Shown one piece after another: positions 25,007 through 32,934 of a stretch of 64,000 bases of DNA. This DNA comes from Novosphingobium sp. (GTDB lineage: Bacteria > Pseudomonadota > Alphaproteobacteria > Sphingomonadales > Sphingomonadaceae): assembly GCF_019748365.1 (NCBI RefSeq), contig NZ_JAIEPN010000004.1, forward strand, positions 49,138 through 113,137. The letters are read 5' to 3'. A model generated the notes under the pieces. That model saw only the letters and a program-made list of their open reading frames with translations, had not been told where the DNA came from and made no database searches. Numbering within the stretch: the first letter of the stretch is position 1; each line of letters opens with the position of its first letter. A program made the translations under genes and the position numbers.

Positions 25007-25744
25007 ATGGCTGGTTTTCTTGATCGCCTCGCCGCTGCCGTCGCGGGCAAGGCCGTGCCGGTGCCCATGCCCGCATGGGTGCAGCCGAGCGTGCCGGACG
25101 TCGAGGAAATCATCGCGGCCAAGGAGCGCGATGCCAGCTCGAGCTATGCCGGGTTCATCCGCTACACCGATGCCGATGGGGTGATGACCGCGCGGCGCAT
25201 CGTGTGCCGATCGATCACGGGCTATGGACGGCCCGAGACTGTCACCGCCTGGTGCTGCGAGCGCAAGGCAATGCGGTCCTTCAAGATCGAGCGGATCAGC
25301 GAACTAGTCTGCCTTGAAACCGGCGAGGTGCTGGATCCGGCGGGGCATTTCGATCAGCTTTGGATGCACGGCGCGCTGAAGGTGGCTGACAAGGCGCTCA
25401 ACGATTTCGGTCGGGTTCTGGCCTTCATGGCGCGCTGCGATGGCTCGGTGCACCCGCTGGAGGCAGACAGCATCGAGCATTCGCTGGAACGCTACATCGT
25501 CCGGTTTGGCGGCGATGATCGCATGCTGGGAAGTGCGCTGGCGAACATCGGCAAGATCGCGCCCGATGGCGATGATCTGGTCATCTCGCTCGGGCGGCTT
25601 GTCCGCCATGCCGAAGCACGCAAGCTTGCCCGCCTCCTGCTCGATTGTGTGGGCGAGGTGACCGCTGCCGATGGCCGCTATGCGCCGAGCGAGATCGAAT
25701 GGGCCGAGGTGGTGACCGAGGGCCTGAAGGAAACGGCACGGTGA
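25007..25744 (+). CDS. WYL-like/TerB-like two-domain protein
   Basis: This 245-aa protein has two parts. Residues about 45-115 (FIRYTDADGVMTARRIVCRSITGYGRPETVTAWCCERKAMRSFKIERISELVCLETGEVL) have the Sm-like WYL pattern, including the RKAMRSFKIERI ligand strand. The C-terminal half (FMARCDGSVHPLEADSIEHSL...EARKLARLLLDCVGEVTAADGRYAPSEIEWAEVV) looks like a TerB-type helical domain with conserved acidic residues. WYL domains sense nucleotides or nucleic acid; TerB is linked to phage inhibition and stress. It is a likely lysogenic-conversion or defence gene. Confidence 0.65.
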   Translation: MAGFLDRLAAAVAGKAVPVPMPAWVQPSVPDVEEIIAAKERDASSSYAGFIRYTDADGVMTARRIVCRSITGYGRPETVTAWCCERKAMRSFKIERISELVCLETGEVLDPAGHFDQLWMHGALKVADKALNDFGRVLAFMARCDGSVHPLEADSIEHSLERYIVRFGGDDRMLGSALANIGKIAPDGDDLVISLGRLVRHAEARKLARLLLDCVGEVTAADGRYAPSEIEWAEVVTEGLKETAR

Positions 25745-25772
25745 GCCGCGCGGCTCATGCCTGAGGGAAATC

Positions 25773-26291
25773 ATGCGCAAAGTTCTGATCGTACTCGCAG
25801 CCGTGGTGCTGGTGGTTGGCCTGTGGTTCTATGCCTCGCCCAGTCTGGCGCTCAACGGGCTGAAGGAAGCCGCGCTTGCCGGTGATCGCGATGCGTTGGA
25901 GCAAAAGGTCGATTTCCCCTCGGTCCGCGATTCGCTGAAGAGCCAGTTCAAGGCGAAGATGGTTGCCGAGATGGCCAAGGACGAAAACGCCGAGAACGGC
26001 TTTGCGACGCTCGGCATGATGATCGGCTTTGCCATGGTCGACCAGATGATCGACGGCATTGTCAGCCCCGATGGCATGAAGGCGATGATCAGGAACGGGC
26101 GCTTCACCAAACCGGGCGAGGCCGGTGCCGAACCGGCCAAGCCGACAGAGTGGATCATCGAGCGCGACGGCCTCGACAAGTTCAGGGCACGGCCCAAAGG
26201 CGAGCCTGCCGACAAGGTGCCGATGCTGGTGTTCAAGCGCGATGGCTTGGGCTGGCGGCTGAAGTCGATCGATCTTGTGGAAGGATCCTGA
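25773..26291 (+). CDS. DUF2939-like membrane-anchored protein (172 aa)
   Basis: This protein starts with one transmembrane helix (VLIVLAAVVLVVGLWFYASPSLALNGLKEAALAGDRDALEQKVDFPSVRDSLKSQF), which is the typical opening of DUF2939 proteins. A periplasmic domain ends GLGWRLKSIDLVEGS. It is probably anchored in the inner membrane. It lies 28 bp after the WYL/TerB gene and 1 bp before the next gene, so all are one transcript. Confidence 0.75.
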   Translation: MRKVLIVLAAVVLVVGLWFYASPSLALNGLKEAALAGDRDALEQKVDFPSVRDSLKSQFKAKMVAEMAKDENAENGFATLGMMIGFAMVDQMIDGIVSPDGMKAMIRNGRFTKPGEAGAEPAKPTEWIIERDGLDKFRARPKGEPADKVPMLVFKRDGLGWRLKSIDLVEGS

Positions 26292-26292
26292 G

Positions 26293-26535
26293 ATGCATCG
26301 CCGCATGTTCCTCGCCGGGCTGTTGGCACTCGCGGCGAGTGGGGCCCCGGTGGATGCGCTGGCCGGAAGCAAACCCAAGCGCCGCCGGCGGATTCGCGGG
26401 ATGAGCGGGGGCGCAGGCGCGCGCGGCACCGCAGATGATGGGAAGTGCCCCTGCAACGGGGGCAAGGTCTGCGTGGGGCCGCGCGGCGGGCGCTATTGCA
26501 TCACGAGCAGCGGCGGAAAGAGGTACGGGGTTTAG
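26293..26535 (+). CDS. Small exported basic protein with GPRGGRY motif (80 aa)
   Basis: ATG 26293 gives a signal peptide (HRRMFLAGLLALAASGAPVDALAG), a basic linker (KPKRRRRIRG) and a Cys-rich end (CPCNGGKVCVGPRGGRYCITSSGGKRYGV). The GPRGGRY plus GKRY pattern resembles the small basic adaptor module seen at the ends of phage and virus nucleases and structural proteins. No catalytic domain is present. It could coat DNA or the cell envelope; this is inference. Confidence 0.65.
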   Translation: MHRRMFLAGLLALAASGAPVDALAGSKPKRRRRIRGMSGGAGARGTADDGKCPCNGGKVCVGPRGGRYCITSSGGKRYGV

Positions 26536-26608
26536 CGCATGACGGCGGTAACGCGCCTCCGGTTTGCCTGTGATGAGGCGGCTCTACCTTGTCGCAGGAG
26601 TCGAGCCC

Positions 26609-26731
26609 ATGCCCTGGAATATCATCCCCAAGATCGTTGAGTTGTTCGTTCGCGCCGAGAAGCCGGGCCACGCGCTGGCTGCCCTCCTCATCATCATGAT
26701 CAGCGTGACAGCGATGTATGCCTTGCGTTGA
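26609..26731 (+). CDS. 40-aa single-span membrane protein, absent from ORF track
   Basis: ATG 26609 has AGGAG 8 bp upstream. The product reads PWNIIPKIVELFVRAEKPGHALAALLIIMISVTAMYALR and stops at 26731: one amphipathic helix and one transmembrane helix. It closes the cargo cassette and converges with gene D (stop at 26734). The size and shape recall holin-like or toxin-like small membrane peptides, but no function can be assigned. Confidence 0.6.
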   Translation: MPWNIIPKIVELFVRAEKPGHALAALLIIMISVTAMYALR

Positions 26732-26733
26732 CG

Positions 26734-27765
26734 CTAAATCGCCACTTCCATCGACACCCGCGTCTTCAGGCCGCTGCCGTCCATCGTGTGTTCGGCGCTG
26801 GCGATCTGCCAGCCTTGCGCATCGATGTGGGGGCGGAAGCCCACCGCCGCGATTCGCGTGCCGGGGGTGAGCAGGGGGTTGCCCCATGCGAGCGAGGCTT
26901 CCAGCGTGGCGCTGGCGCGCTGCAGGCGGCTTGTTTCAGACCGGGCGGCGGTCCGCGCATCTTCCTCGCTGGCGTAGATGCCCTTCAGTCGTTTCTTGCG
27001 CTCGCCGCCGGTGGCGACGGTCTTGCGCTTTCCGGCCTCGGGATCGTGCCACTGGGCTTCGGCGCCGTCCTGATCCTTGTCGCGGCTCGCGCGGCGCCAG
27101 CTCACGCTCTCGCACGCGCTGCGGGTGAGGGTGGCGGCGGGCATGGCCTTGCCGGTGGCGGTGGTGGCGGCGCTGCGCGGGGCGAAGATGAGCGCGCCGC
27201 CCTTGACCGTGGCGGTGGCATCGTGAAGCCGCCCGAGATCGCGCAGAAACTGCATGTCAGACTTGTTGTGCTGTTCGGCCACGCCCACCGCGCGGCCTGC
27301 CAGATCGGGATGGCAGCGCGGGGTAAGCGCATTGTCCCCCGCGAGCTTGCCGATCACCGCGCCCACCGTCTCACCCACCCAGGTGCGCGTCTTGCGGGTG
27401 CGGAAGGTGCCTTTCATGTCCGCGCTGCGGGCCGTGATGGTGACGGTATCGGGCGGGCCTTCCCAGCTCACTTCGTCCACCGTGAAGCTGCCCTTCTCGA
27501 CCAGCCCCACGGCCACCGGCGTGCCGCGATCCCAGCCCAGCGCCACGGTGATCGTCGCGCCCTGTGGCGGCGGAGCGAACAGGCCATCGGAATCGTCGAC
27601 CGCGATCTCCAGTTCGTCCGCCTCCTCGCCCAGCTTCTCCGAAAGGCGCAGCGAGCGCAGACGCGGGGCATAGGCGGCGGTGAGGTCCTGCCCGTCCAGC
27701 GTCACCCGCCACGCGGCACGGGGCTGCACATAGGCGGCGGTGAGGTCCGGCAGGCTGGCCATCAA
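26734..27765 (-). CDS. D: Phage late control protein D (tail, P2 gpD)
   Basis: This 343-aa protein has the gpD pattern: LRSLRLSEKLGEEADELEIAVDDSDGLFAPPPQGATITVALGW, AEQHNKSDMQFLRDLGRLHDATATVKGGALIFAP. gpD forms the baseplate hub and spike collar of P2-type tails, structurally like T4 gp27. It is the last gene of the V-to-D operon and overlaps gene U by 4 bp. Confidence 0.93.
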   Translation of the reverse strand: MMASLPDLTAAYVQPRAAWRVTLDGQDLTAAYAPRLRSLRLSEKLGEEADELEIAVDDSDGLFAPPPQGATITVALGWDRGTPVAVGLVEKGSFTVDEVSWEGPPDTVTITARSADMKGTFRTRKTRTWVGETVGAVIGKLAGDNALTPRCHPDLAGRAVGVAEQHNKSDMQFLRDLGRLHDATATVKGGALIFAPRSAATTATGKAMPAATLTRSACESVSWRRASRDKDQDGAEAQWHDPEAGKRKTVATGGERKKRLKGIYASEEDARTAARSETSRLQRASATLEASLAWGNPLLTPGTRIAAVGFRPHIDAQGWQIASAEHTMDGSGLKTRVSMEVAI

Positions 27766-28136
27766 TCCACCCGGCTGAGTTCAAGCGTGAAATCGGTTCG
27801 CCGCGCCTCGCCGCGATCGAGCAGGTTGCCCCGGTCTTCGGTGAGCCGCTCGATCGTGAAGGTGCCGATCACATAGCCGTTGCCATCGACCAGCGGCCAC
27901 GCCTCCCCCTCTGCCGCCATCTGGGCAAGGGTTTCCAGCGCGTAGTAGCTGCCCACCAGTTCGGGCACGAGCGTGCCGGAAAGTGTGATGCGGTCCTCCC
28001 CCGGCCCGGCAAACTGCGCCGCCGGCCGCGCGCCGAAACGATCGGTACGCGGGTGCCGCCAATCGCGCTCGCGCCGGATCTGCTCGAACAGCGTGGTATC
28101 GGTTTCGAAGACGAAGAGGCCAAGGGCAGCGAGCAT
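27762..28136 (-). CDS. U: Phage tail protein U (P2 gpU)
   Basis: ATG 28136 gives 124 aa starting LAALGLFVFETDTTLFEQIRRERDWRHPRTDRFGARPAAQFAGPGEDRITLSGTLVPEL, typical gpU. gpU forms part of the tail terminator/tail tube end. The 455-aa tracked ORF in the same frame extends upstream inside gene T and is not real. Confidence 0.93.
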   Translation of the reverse strand: MLAALGLFVFETDTTLFEQIRRERDWRHPRTDRFGARPAAQFAGPGEDRITLSGTLVPELVGSYYALETLAQMAAEGEAWPLVDGNGYVIGTFTIERLTEDRGNLLDRGEARRTDFTLELSRVD

Positions 28137-30352
28137 CAGTAATCGTCCTGAAAGCTGGAGCGGCGGGCACTGGCGGCGCGCTTGTCGAGCAGGCGGGCGA
28201 CACGTTCGGCGAGGGCCTGCGCATCCTCGCCGGGCTGCTGCACGATCGTGATGTTGATCGTATTGCCGCCGCGCGCGGCCACGCCGCTGCCTGCGCTGGC
28301 AGGGGCGGCGAAGGATGGTACGGCGAGGGAAAGCGCCCCGGCCCCGGCCACCGCGCTGGCCATGCGGCCCATCGAGCGGAGCGGCGCACCGCTGCCGCCA
28401 TCGATGCCCGCGGCGAGACCCGCTGTCAGATGCCCGCCCATCGCCATGAAAACGCGCGAGGGGGACTTGATCCCGAAGAAGGCCTTGAAGGCGTTGATGC
28501 CGTTGCGTGCGACCTCCAGCAGGCGGTTTCGCAGGCCGAAGGGATCGATGGCGGAGAGCAGGCCGCTCATCATCATCCGGCCAAGGTTCGAGAGCCATGC
28601 CGGGGCGCCCGCGAGGGTGTTCTGCACCCATTGCCACCCGGCGAAGAAGGTGGCGCGGATCTGGCCCCAGTTCGCATAGACCAGGTACGTCAGCCCGGCG
28701 AGCGCGGCGCCGATCGCGACGATGGCGAGGACCATCGGGTTTGCCAGCAGCATCAGCCCGGCCTGCATGATCCCGCGCGCCATGAACAGCGCCGCCACGC
28801 GCAGCACGCCGAAGGCCTGCGCGACTTGCGGGAACACGGCGGCGAGCGAGCCCAGCGCGCGCCATTTCATCACCACGCCCCAGAGCGTGGAGAACGGCCC
28901 CAGCACCGAGCCCAGCACATATTGCAGCGCGCCGAAGCCGATGCGCGCGGCGATGAGCCCGCCGAGGAGCGAGGTGAGCGCGCTGGCTGCCCGAGGGTTG
29001 GCCTGCGCCCAGCGGCTGACAGCGCCGATCACGCTGTTGACCGTGCCGAGGAACTGCGTGGCGGCGGGCAGCACCGTGGTGCCGAGCGTGATGGCGAGCT
29101 GGCTGGCGCTGCCGGTGAAGGCCTTCCATGCGATGCTGGCATCCTGCGCCTCGCGCTGGCGGAACGCCGCATCGACGGTGCCGGCGGAGCCGGTGCTGAT
29201 CTGGTCGCGGATCCTGCGATAATCGCCCATGTCGAGGATGAGCTGGCGCAGCGCGCCCTGGGCCTGCATGTCCTCGAACGCGAAGGACAGGCGGGAAAGG
29301 TCGCCGCCGGTGGCGCGCTGCGTGATCTCGGCAATCGCCTCCAGCGGGGTCTTCCCCTCGGCATAGGCGCGCTTCAGGGCATTCGGGAGGTCTACCCCGA
29401 AGTTCTTGCGGAAGGCGTCCGCCGTGCCCTTGCTGTTGATCTTCGCCAGCAGGTTCTGGACGTTGTTGGCAGCCGTCGCGGAATCGCCGGTGCCGCGCCG
29501 GGCGATCTGCAGCGCGGCGGAAAGATCGGCCACCGCGCTCACGCCCTGCTGCCCCAGCGCGCGGGCCTGCGCGGTGAGCGCGGGGAAATACTGCGCCATG
29601 TCGCGCACTTCGAAGGCGCCTGCCTTGCCCGCTGCCGCCATCACATCGAGCGCGCGCGCCGTCTCGCCGATGGGAACCTTCAGGTTGTTGAGGTTCGAGA
29701 AGGCGGCGTTGGCACCATCGGCGATATCGACCTTGAACGCGGTGCCGAGCCGCCCGATCGGGCCGATGAGCGCCACGGCCTGCCGGGGATCGAGGCCCAT
29801 GCCGGCGAGCACATCGACACCGCCGCGCAGATCCTCGGGGAGCTGGTGCGCGGCCTCGGCAGCGGCAAGGATGTTACGCGCCATCTGCGCGGTCTGCGCG
29901 TTGGTGAGGTCCGCCTTCTGCTGGATATCGACCAGACCGCTGCTGAAATCGAACGCGGCGCGGGTGGCGAGCACGAAGGGCGCGGCGAGCGAAGCGCCGC
30001 CCACCACGTTAGAGGTGCCGCTCGAGCGGAGGGCCTGCCCGCGCGCGGCGATGCGGGCGCTATCCGCATCGATCACGTTGATGCGCTTTTGCCGCTCGAT
30101 CTGGGCATTCACGCGCGCGAGGGCATCGGCAAGGGCGCGCTGCCGCTCGATCAGCGGGGTGATGTTGCCGGTGGCCTTCTCCAGCTCGCGGTCAAGCCCG
30201 GCCAGCTCGCCCTTCAGCTTCTTCGCCTCGGCAAACATCGGGCGCAGGGCCTGGCTGCCGCTGCGGCCAAGGCCGATGATGTTGCGCAGCGCGCCCGAGA
30301 GCCGATCCTGCCCGATGAAGGAAACGATCAGGGAAAGCTTGTTGTCGGCCAC
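28136..30352 (-). CDS. T: Phage tail tape measure protein (P2 gpT)
   Basis: This 738-aa protein starts at GTG 30352. It has long helical and coiled regions (ARGQALRSSGTS, IEKATGNITPLIERQRALADALARVNAQIERQ) and hydrophobic mid-segments (LLANPMVLAIVAIGAALAGLTYLVYANW). The C-terminal Ala/Gly-rich region is followed by NTINITIVQQPGEDAQALAERV. Its length sets tail length. It lies directly after the frameshifted E/E' chaperone genes, the invariant position of tape measure genes. Confidence 0.95.
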   Translation of the reverse strand: MADNKLSLIVSFIGQDRLSGALRNIIGLGRSGSQALRPMFAEAKKLKGELAGLDRELEKATGNITPLIERQRALADALARVNAQIERQKRINVIDADSARIAARGQALRSSGTSNVVGGASLAAPFVLATRAAFDFSSGLVDIQQKADLTNAQTAQMARNILAAAEAAHQLPEDLRGGVDVLAGMGLDPRQAVALIGPIGRLGTAFKVDIADGANAAFSNLNNLKVPIGETARALDVMAAAGKAGAFEVRDMAQYFPALTAQARALGQQGVSAVADLSAALQIARRGTGDSATAANNVQNLLAKINSKGTADAFRKNFGVDLPNALKRAYAEGKTPLEAIAEITQRATGGDLSRLSFAFEDMQAQGALRQLILDMGDYRRIRDQISTGSAGTVDAAFRQREAQDASIAWKAFTGSASQLAITLGTTVLPAATQFLGTVNSVIGAVSRWAQANPRAASALTSLLGGLIAARIGFGALQYVLGSVLGPFSTLWGVVMKWRALGSLAAVFPQVAQAFGVLRVAALFMARGIMQAGLMLLANPMVLAIVAIGAALAGLTYLVYANWGQIRATFFAGWQWVQNTLAGAPAWLSNLGRMMMSGLLSAIDPFGLRNRLLEVARNGINAFKAFFGIKSPSRVFMAMGGHLTAGLAAGIDGGSGAPLRSMGRMASAVAGAGALSLAVPSFAAPASAGSGVAARGGNTINITIVQQPGEDAQALAERVARLLDKRAASARRSSFQDDY

Positions 30353-30356
30353 CGGG

Positions 30357-30482
30357 CTACTCCGTTCGGTGCATCTTGTTCCAGCGGTCGACGGCGAGGC
30401 CCCGCCACATGATCAGATCCTCCAGATTCAGCGCGGCCAGTTCGGACAAGGGCCAGTGAAAGATGGCGGCGATATCGGCCAT
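30357..30482 (-). CDS. E': GpE-family tail assembly protein (frameshift partner E'), absent from ORF track
   Basis: From ATG 30482 the minus strand encodes 41 aa: ADIAAIFHWPLSELAALNLEDLIMWRGLAVDRWNKMHRTE, which matches the P2 GpE family (HWP...EL..W). Its start overlaps the stop of the upstream chaperone gene. The frame is also entered by -1 slippage in the T8 run of that gene, producing a longer fusion, the P2 E+E' arrangement. Confidence 0.85.
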   Translation of the reverse strand: MADIAAIFHWPLSELAALNLEDLIMWRGLAVDRWNKMHRTE

Positions 30483-30829
30483 CAGTCCTTCGACACTGAT
30501 CCCCCCATCACTTCCTCGACCATCCGTTTCTGGGCCTTGCTCATAAAAAAAAGCGAGATCGTCCCTGCCGCTTCAGCGATGTCCTCCGCTTCGAGCTGGC
30601 TGGCTTCGTGCGCGGTGATGATGGGCATCGAAATGCGCGGCAGCAGCGTGATCACCGAAACCACATCCCCGGCCATGAGGCTCTGGATATTGAGGCCGCG
30701 CAGCTCGCCGCCCTTGGGTTTGCGGAGGGTGAGCTGGGCGATCGGACCGCCTTCGCGCTGGATCGGATACTCCAGCGTCAGGGTATGGAACTGGTTCGAA
30801 GGGGGTGCGGGGGGCGTGGTTTCAGTCAT
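30482..30829 (-). CDS. E: Phage tail assembly chaperone (P2 gpE-type) with -1 frameshift site
   Basis: ATG 30829 gives 115 aa (NQFHTLTLEYPIQREGGPIAQLTLRKPKGGELRGLNIQSLMAGDVVSVITLLPRISMPI). On the minus strand codons CTT TTT TTT near the end carry a T8 slippery run. Slipping back one base there gives an open frame running about 20 codons and then straight into the GpE frame without a stop. A fusion is expected at some percent of translation events, as for P2 E/E' and lambda G/GT. Confidence 0.88.
   Translation of the reverse strand: MTETTPPAPPSNQFHTLTLEYPIQREGGPIAQLTLRKPKGGELRGLNIQSLMAGDVVSVITLLPRISMPIITAHEASQLEAEDIAEAAGTISLFFMSKAQKRMVEEVMGGSVSKD
30545..30552 (-). promoter_or_regulatory. T8 programmed -1 frameshift slippery site
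   Basis: On the minus strand TTTTTTTT occurs in frame as CTT TTT TTT ATG. A -1 shift leads into an open frame joined to GpE. P2 uses a T7G run at the equivalent place. The run is conspicuous in a sequence that is otherwise GC-rich with almost no homopolymer T. Confidence 0.75.
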
Positions 30830-30862
30830 GGCAGCGGGCCTTTCGTTTGCGGCGGGCCGGGT

Positions 30863-30899
30863 GTTCCTACCGGTGTGCCCGCCAGCCACCGGTAGGAAC
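30863..30899. other. 12-bp perfect inverted repeat between tail tube and chaperone genes
   Basis: GTTCCTACCGGT (30863-30874) and ACCGGTAGGAAC (30888-30899) flank a 13-nt loop in the 74-bp gap after gene FII. No T-run follows on either strand, so it is more likely an mRNA-stabilising or attenuating hairpin than a terminator. Confidence 0.6.
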
Positions 30900-30903
30900 T
30901 CTG

Positions 30904-31413
30904 TCAGGCGCCGATGGCGGCGCGGATCTCGGCGTAGCGATCGACGCCGAAGACCACGTAGATGCCGTTGACGAGATCGACCTCGACCCACTCCACGCCA
31001 TCGACGGTGAGCTTGTAGTAGCTGCAGCCGAGCTTGTACTTGTGCTGGGTGTTGTCGCCCGACTTCGCGTTGCCCCAGTCCACTTCCTTCCAGCGGCCAA
31101 GGCAGGCGATTTCCACCGCCTGGACCGTGCCGGTCTGATCATTCTGGAAGGCGCCGGCGAAGCGGGTGAGCGCGGCATCGATGGCGGGGGCGCCGAACTG
31201 GGCAAGCACGCCCGCGATCAGGCCGGCCATCGTGATGCCGAGCTCGATCTTGTCGAGCCCCATGTCGATATCGACGGGGCCGATCATGCCGCCGCCGCGA
31301 TATTCCTCGACCTTGAGCATGAGCTTGGGGAGTTCGACTTCCTCGATCTCGCCCAGATAGCCGCTGCCATCGATGTAGAAATTGAGGTTCTTGAGCTTGG
31401 AGGGGAAACCCAT
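30904..31413 (-). CDS. FII: Phage major tail tube protein (P2 gpFII)
   Basis: This 169-aa protein begins GFPSKLKNLNFYIDGSGYLGEIEEVELPKLMLKVEEYRGGGMIGPVDIDMGLDKIELGITMAG, the gpFII signature. It forms the inner tube of the contractile tail. It lies 24 bp after the sheath gene and is followed by a large hairpin before the chaperone gene, which may help tube output exceed chaperone output. Confidence 0.96.
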   Translation of the reverse strand: MGFPSKLKNLNFYIDGSGYLGEIEEVELPKLMLKVEEYRGGGMIGPVDIDMGLDKIELGITMAGLIAGVLAQFGAPAIDAALTRFAGAFQNDQTGTVQAVEIACLGRWKEVDWGNAKSGDNTQHKYKLGCSYYKLTVDGVEWVEVDLVNGIYVVFGVDRYAEIRAAIGA

Positions 31414-31437
31414 GGCGTGTTCTCCGGGTGAGGGGGC

Positions 31438-32550
31438 TTAGGCGGCGACCTGCTGGGCGAGCGTCGCGTAGTAGCGATCGGTGATCCGCTGGTTGAGTTC
31501 GAGCCCTTCGAGCGGCGCGGCGGGGGTGAAATCGTAATCGATCACCAGCTTGCCTGCGGCGAGATCGGTGGGGCTGTTGAGCGCAGGATCATACCAGGCG
31601 CGGGCGCCGATCAGACGGCCCTGGCTCACCAGCTTGCGCAGGCGGGCGTTGATCGTCTCGACGATATCGCGCACGAGCCGCGCGGTCATCGGCTTGTCCA
31701 CCGCCCATGCGAGGCCATAGGCGATCTCATCCGCGATGACCTGGCTGGTGCGGGTGGCCGATTCGAAGGCGAACAGCGGCTCGGCCGAGCGGGTGCGGTT
31801 GCCCCAGAAGCGGAAGCCGCCGCTGAAGCGCACCAGCGTTGTGACGCCGGCGGTGTTGAGCAGGGCCGCATCGGTGCTCTCGCTCTGGAAATCGAAGCTG
31901 ACGTCTTCCGAAATGCCCGTCACGCCGCCGACCGGCACGTTCGAGAGGGTCTTGTGCCAGCCCTGCGCCTCATCGATCTGGGCGCGCAGGCCGAGCGCGC
32001 GGGCGACGGCATCGCCTGCAAAGGTGCCGGTGAAGTTCGGCCAGATGAGCATCAGCTCGCGGTCGCCGAAGTCTCCGGCATAGTCCGTCACGGCGGCGAC
32101 GTTGGCGCCGATCGCGGCGGCATAGACCATGCCGCGCAGCTTCTTGGCCACAGTGACGAGGTGCGCGGTGACCGCAGCGGTATCGAGGCCGGGGGCACCG
32201 ATGATGCGCGGGCGCACGCCGATCTGGGTTTCGGCGGAAAGCAGGAGATCAGCACCGGCGTTGACGAGGTCTGCCTGGTCTGCCGGATCCGCATCGGCGG
32301 CGACGCGCACCAGCACGATCACCGGGCTGGCCTGATCGGCGATGGCCGCGAGCGCGGCGGGCAGCGTGCCGGTGGTGCCGATATCGGCCAGCGCGGCGCG
32401 CACATCGGTGATCAGCACGCGGCTATCGAGCGGGAACGCATCGCCATCGGCGAGCGGGGCGGTGCCGATCAGGCCAATGACGGCCGTCGAGGCAGCGGCG
32501 ATGGCGCGGGTGCCTTCGGTGAGGATGTTGGTCTTGATGCCGTGCAGCAT
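31438..32550 (-). CDS. FI: Phage tail sheath protein (P2 gpFI)
   Basis: This 370-aa protein has AVIGLIGTAPLADGDAFPLDSRVLITDVRAALADIG, RVAADADPADQADLVNAGADLLLSAETQIGVRPRIIGAPGLD, and C-terminal GLELNQRITDRYYATLAQQVAA, all standard for contractile-tail sheath subunits. It confirms a myovirus tail. No late activator dyad is found directly in front of it, so it should be read through from V-W. Confidence 0.96.
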   Translation of the reverse strand: MLHGIKTNILTEGTRAIAAASTAVIGLIGTAPLADGDAFPLDSRVLITDVRAALADIGTTGTLPAALAAIADQASPVIVLVRVAADADPADQADLVNAGADLLLSAETQIGVRPRIIGAPGLDTAAVTAHLVTVAKKLRGMVYAAAIGANVAAVTDYAGDFGDRELMLIWPNFTGTFAGDAVARALGLRAQIDEAQGWHKTLSNVPVGGVTGISEDVSFDFQSESTDAALLNTAGVTTLVRFSGGFRFWGNRTRSAEPLFAFESATRTSQVIADEIAYGLAWAVDKPMTARLVRDIVETINARLRKLVSQGRLIGARAWYDPALNSPTDLAAGKLVIDYDFTPAAPLEGLELNQRITDRYYATLAQQVAA

Positions 32551-32562
32551 GACGGGCTCCTG

Positions 32563-32934
32563 TCAGGTGGCGAGAAGGTTCGGGGTGAGCGGGATGGTGA
32601 GCCGGGTGAGGGCATTGGCGGCCTGATCGACGCGGGCGCCGATGATGGTGACGGTGAGCTGCCCGGCAGCGAGCGCGCCGCCGAGCTCCACCTTGCGCAC
32701 GCTGATGCGCGGCTCCCACCGGGCGAGCGCCATGGCGATGGCGACCGAGGCGAGCAGGCGCGTGGTGCGGGTGAGCGGGCGATCGATCAGTTCGGGCAGC
32801 AGGCAGCCATAATCGCGGCGCATGGGCCGGGTGCCAAGCGGCGTGGAAATGATATCGGCGATCGACTGGGCGAGGTGTTCATCGCCCGAGAGCACCGCGC
32901 CGGTGCTGCGATTCATGCCAGTCAAGCTGGTCAT
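32563..32934 (-). CDS. W: Baseplate protein W (P2 gpW, T4 gp25-like lysozyme fold)
   Basis: This 123-aa protein carries the gp25-like signature: MNRSTGAVLSGDEHLAQSIADIISTPLGTRPMRRDYGCLLPELID. It forms part of the wedge of the baseplate. Overlaps gene V by 4 bp. Confidence 0.93.
   Translation of the reverse strand: MTSLTGMNRSTGAVLSGDEHLAQSIADIISTPLGTRPMRRDYGCLLPELIDRPLTRTTRLLASVAIAMALARWEPRISVRKVELGGALAAGQLTVTIIGARVDQAANALTRLTIPLTPNLLAT

Noticed and set aside
28430-30412. 660-aa plus-strand ORF
   Set aside because: Antisense to the tape measure gene, with low-complexity His/Gly/Ala composition.
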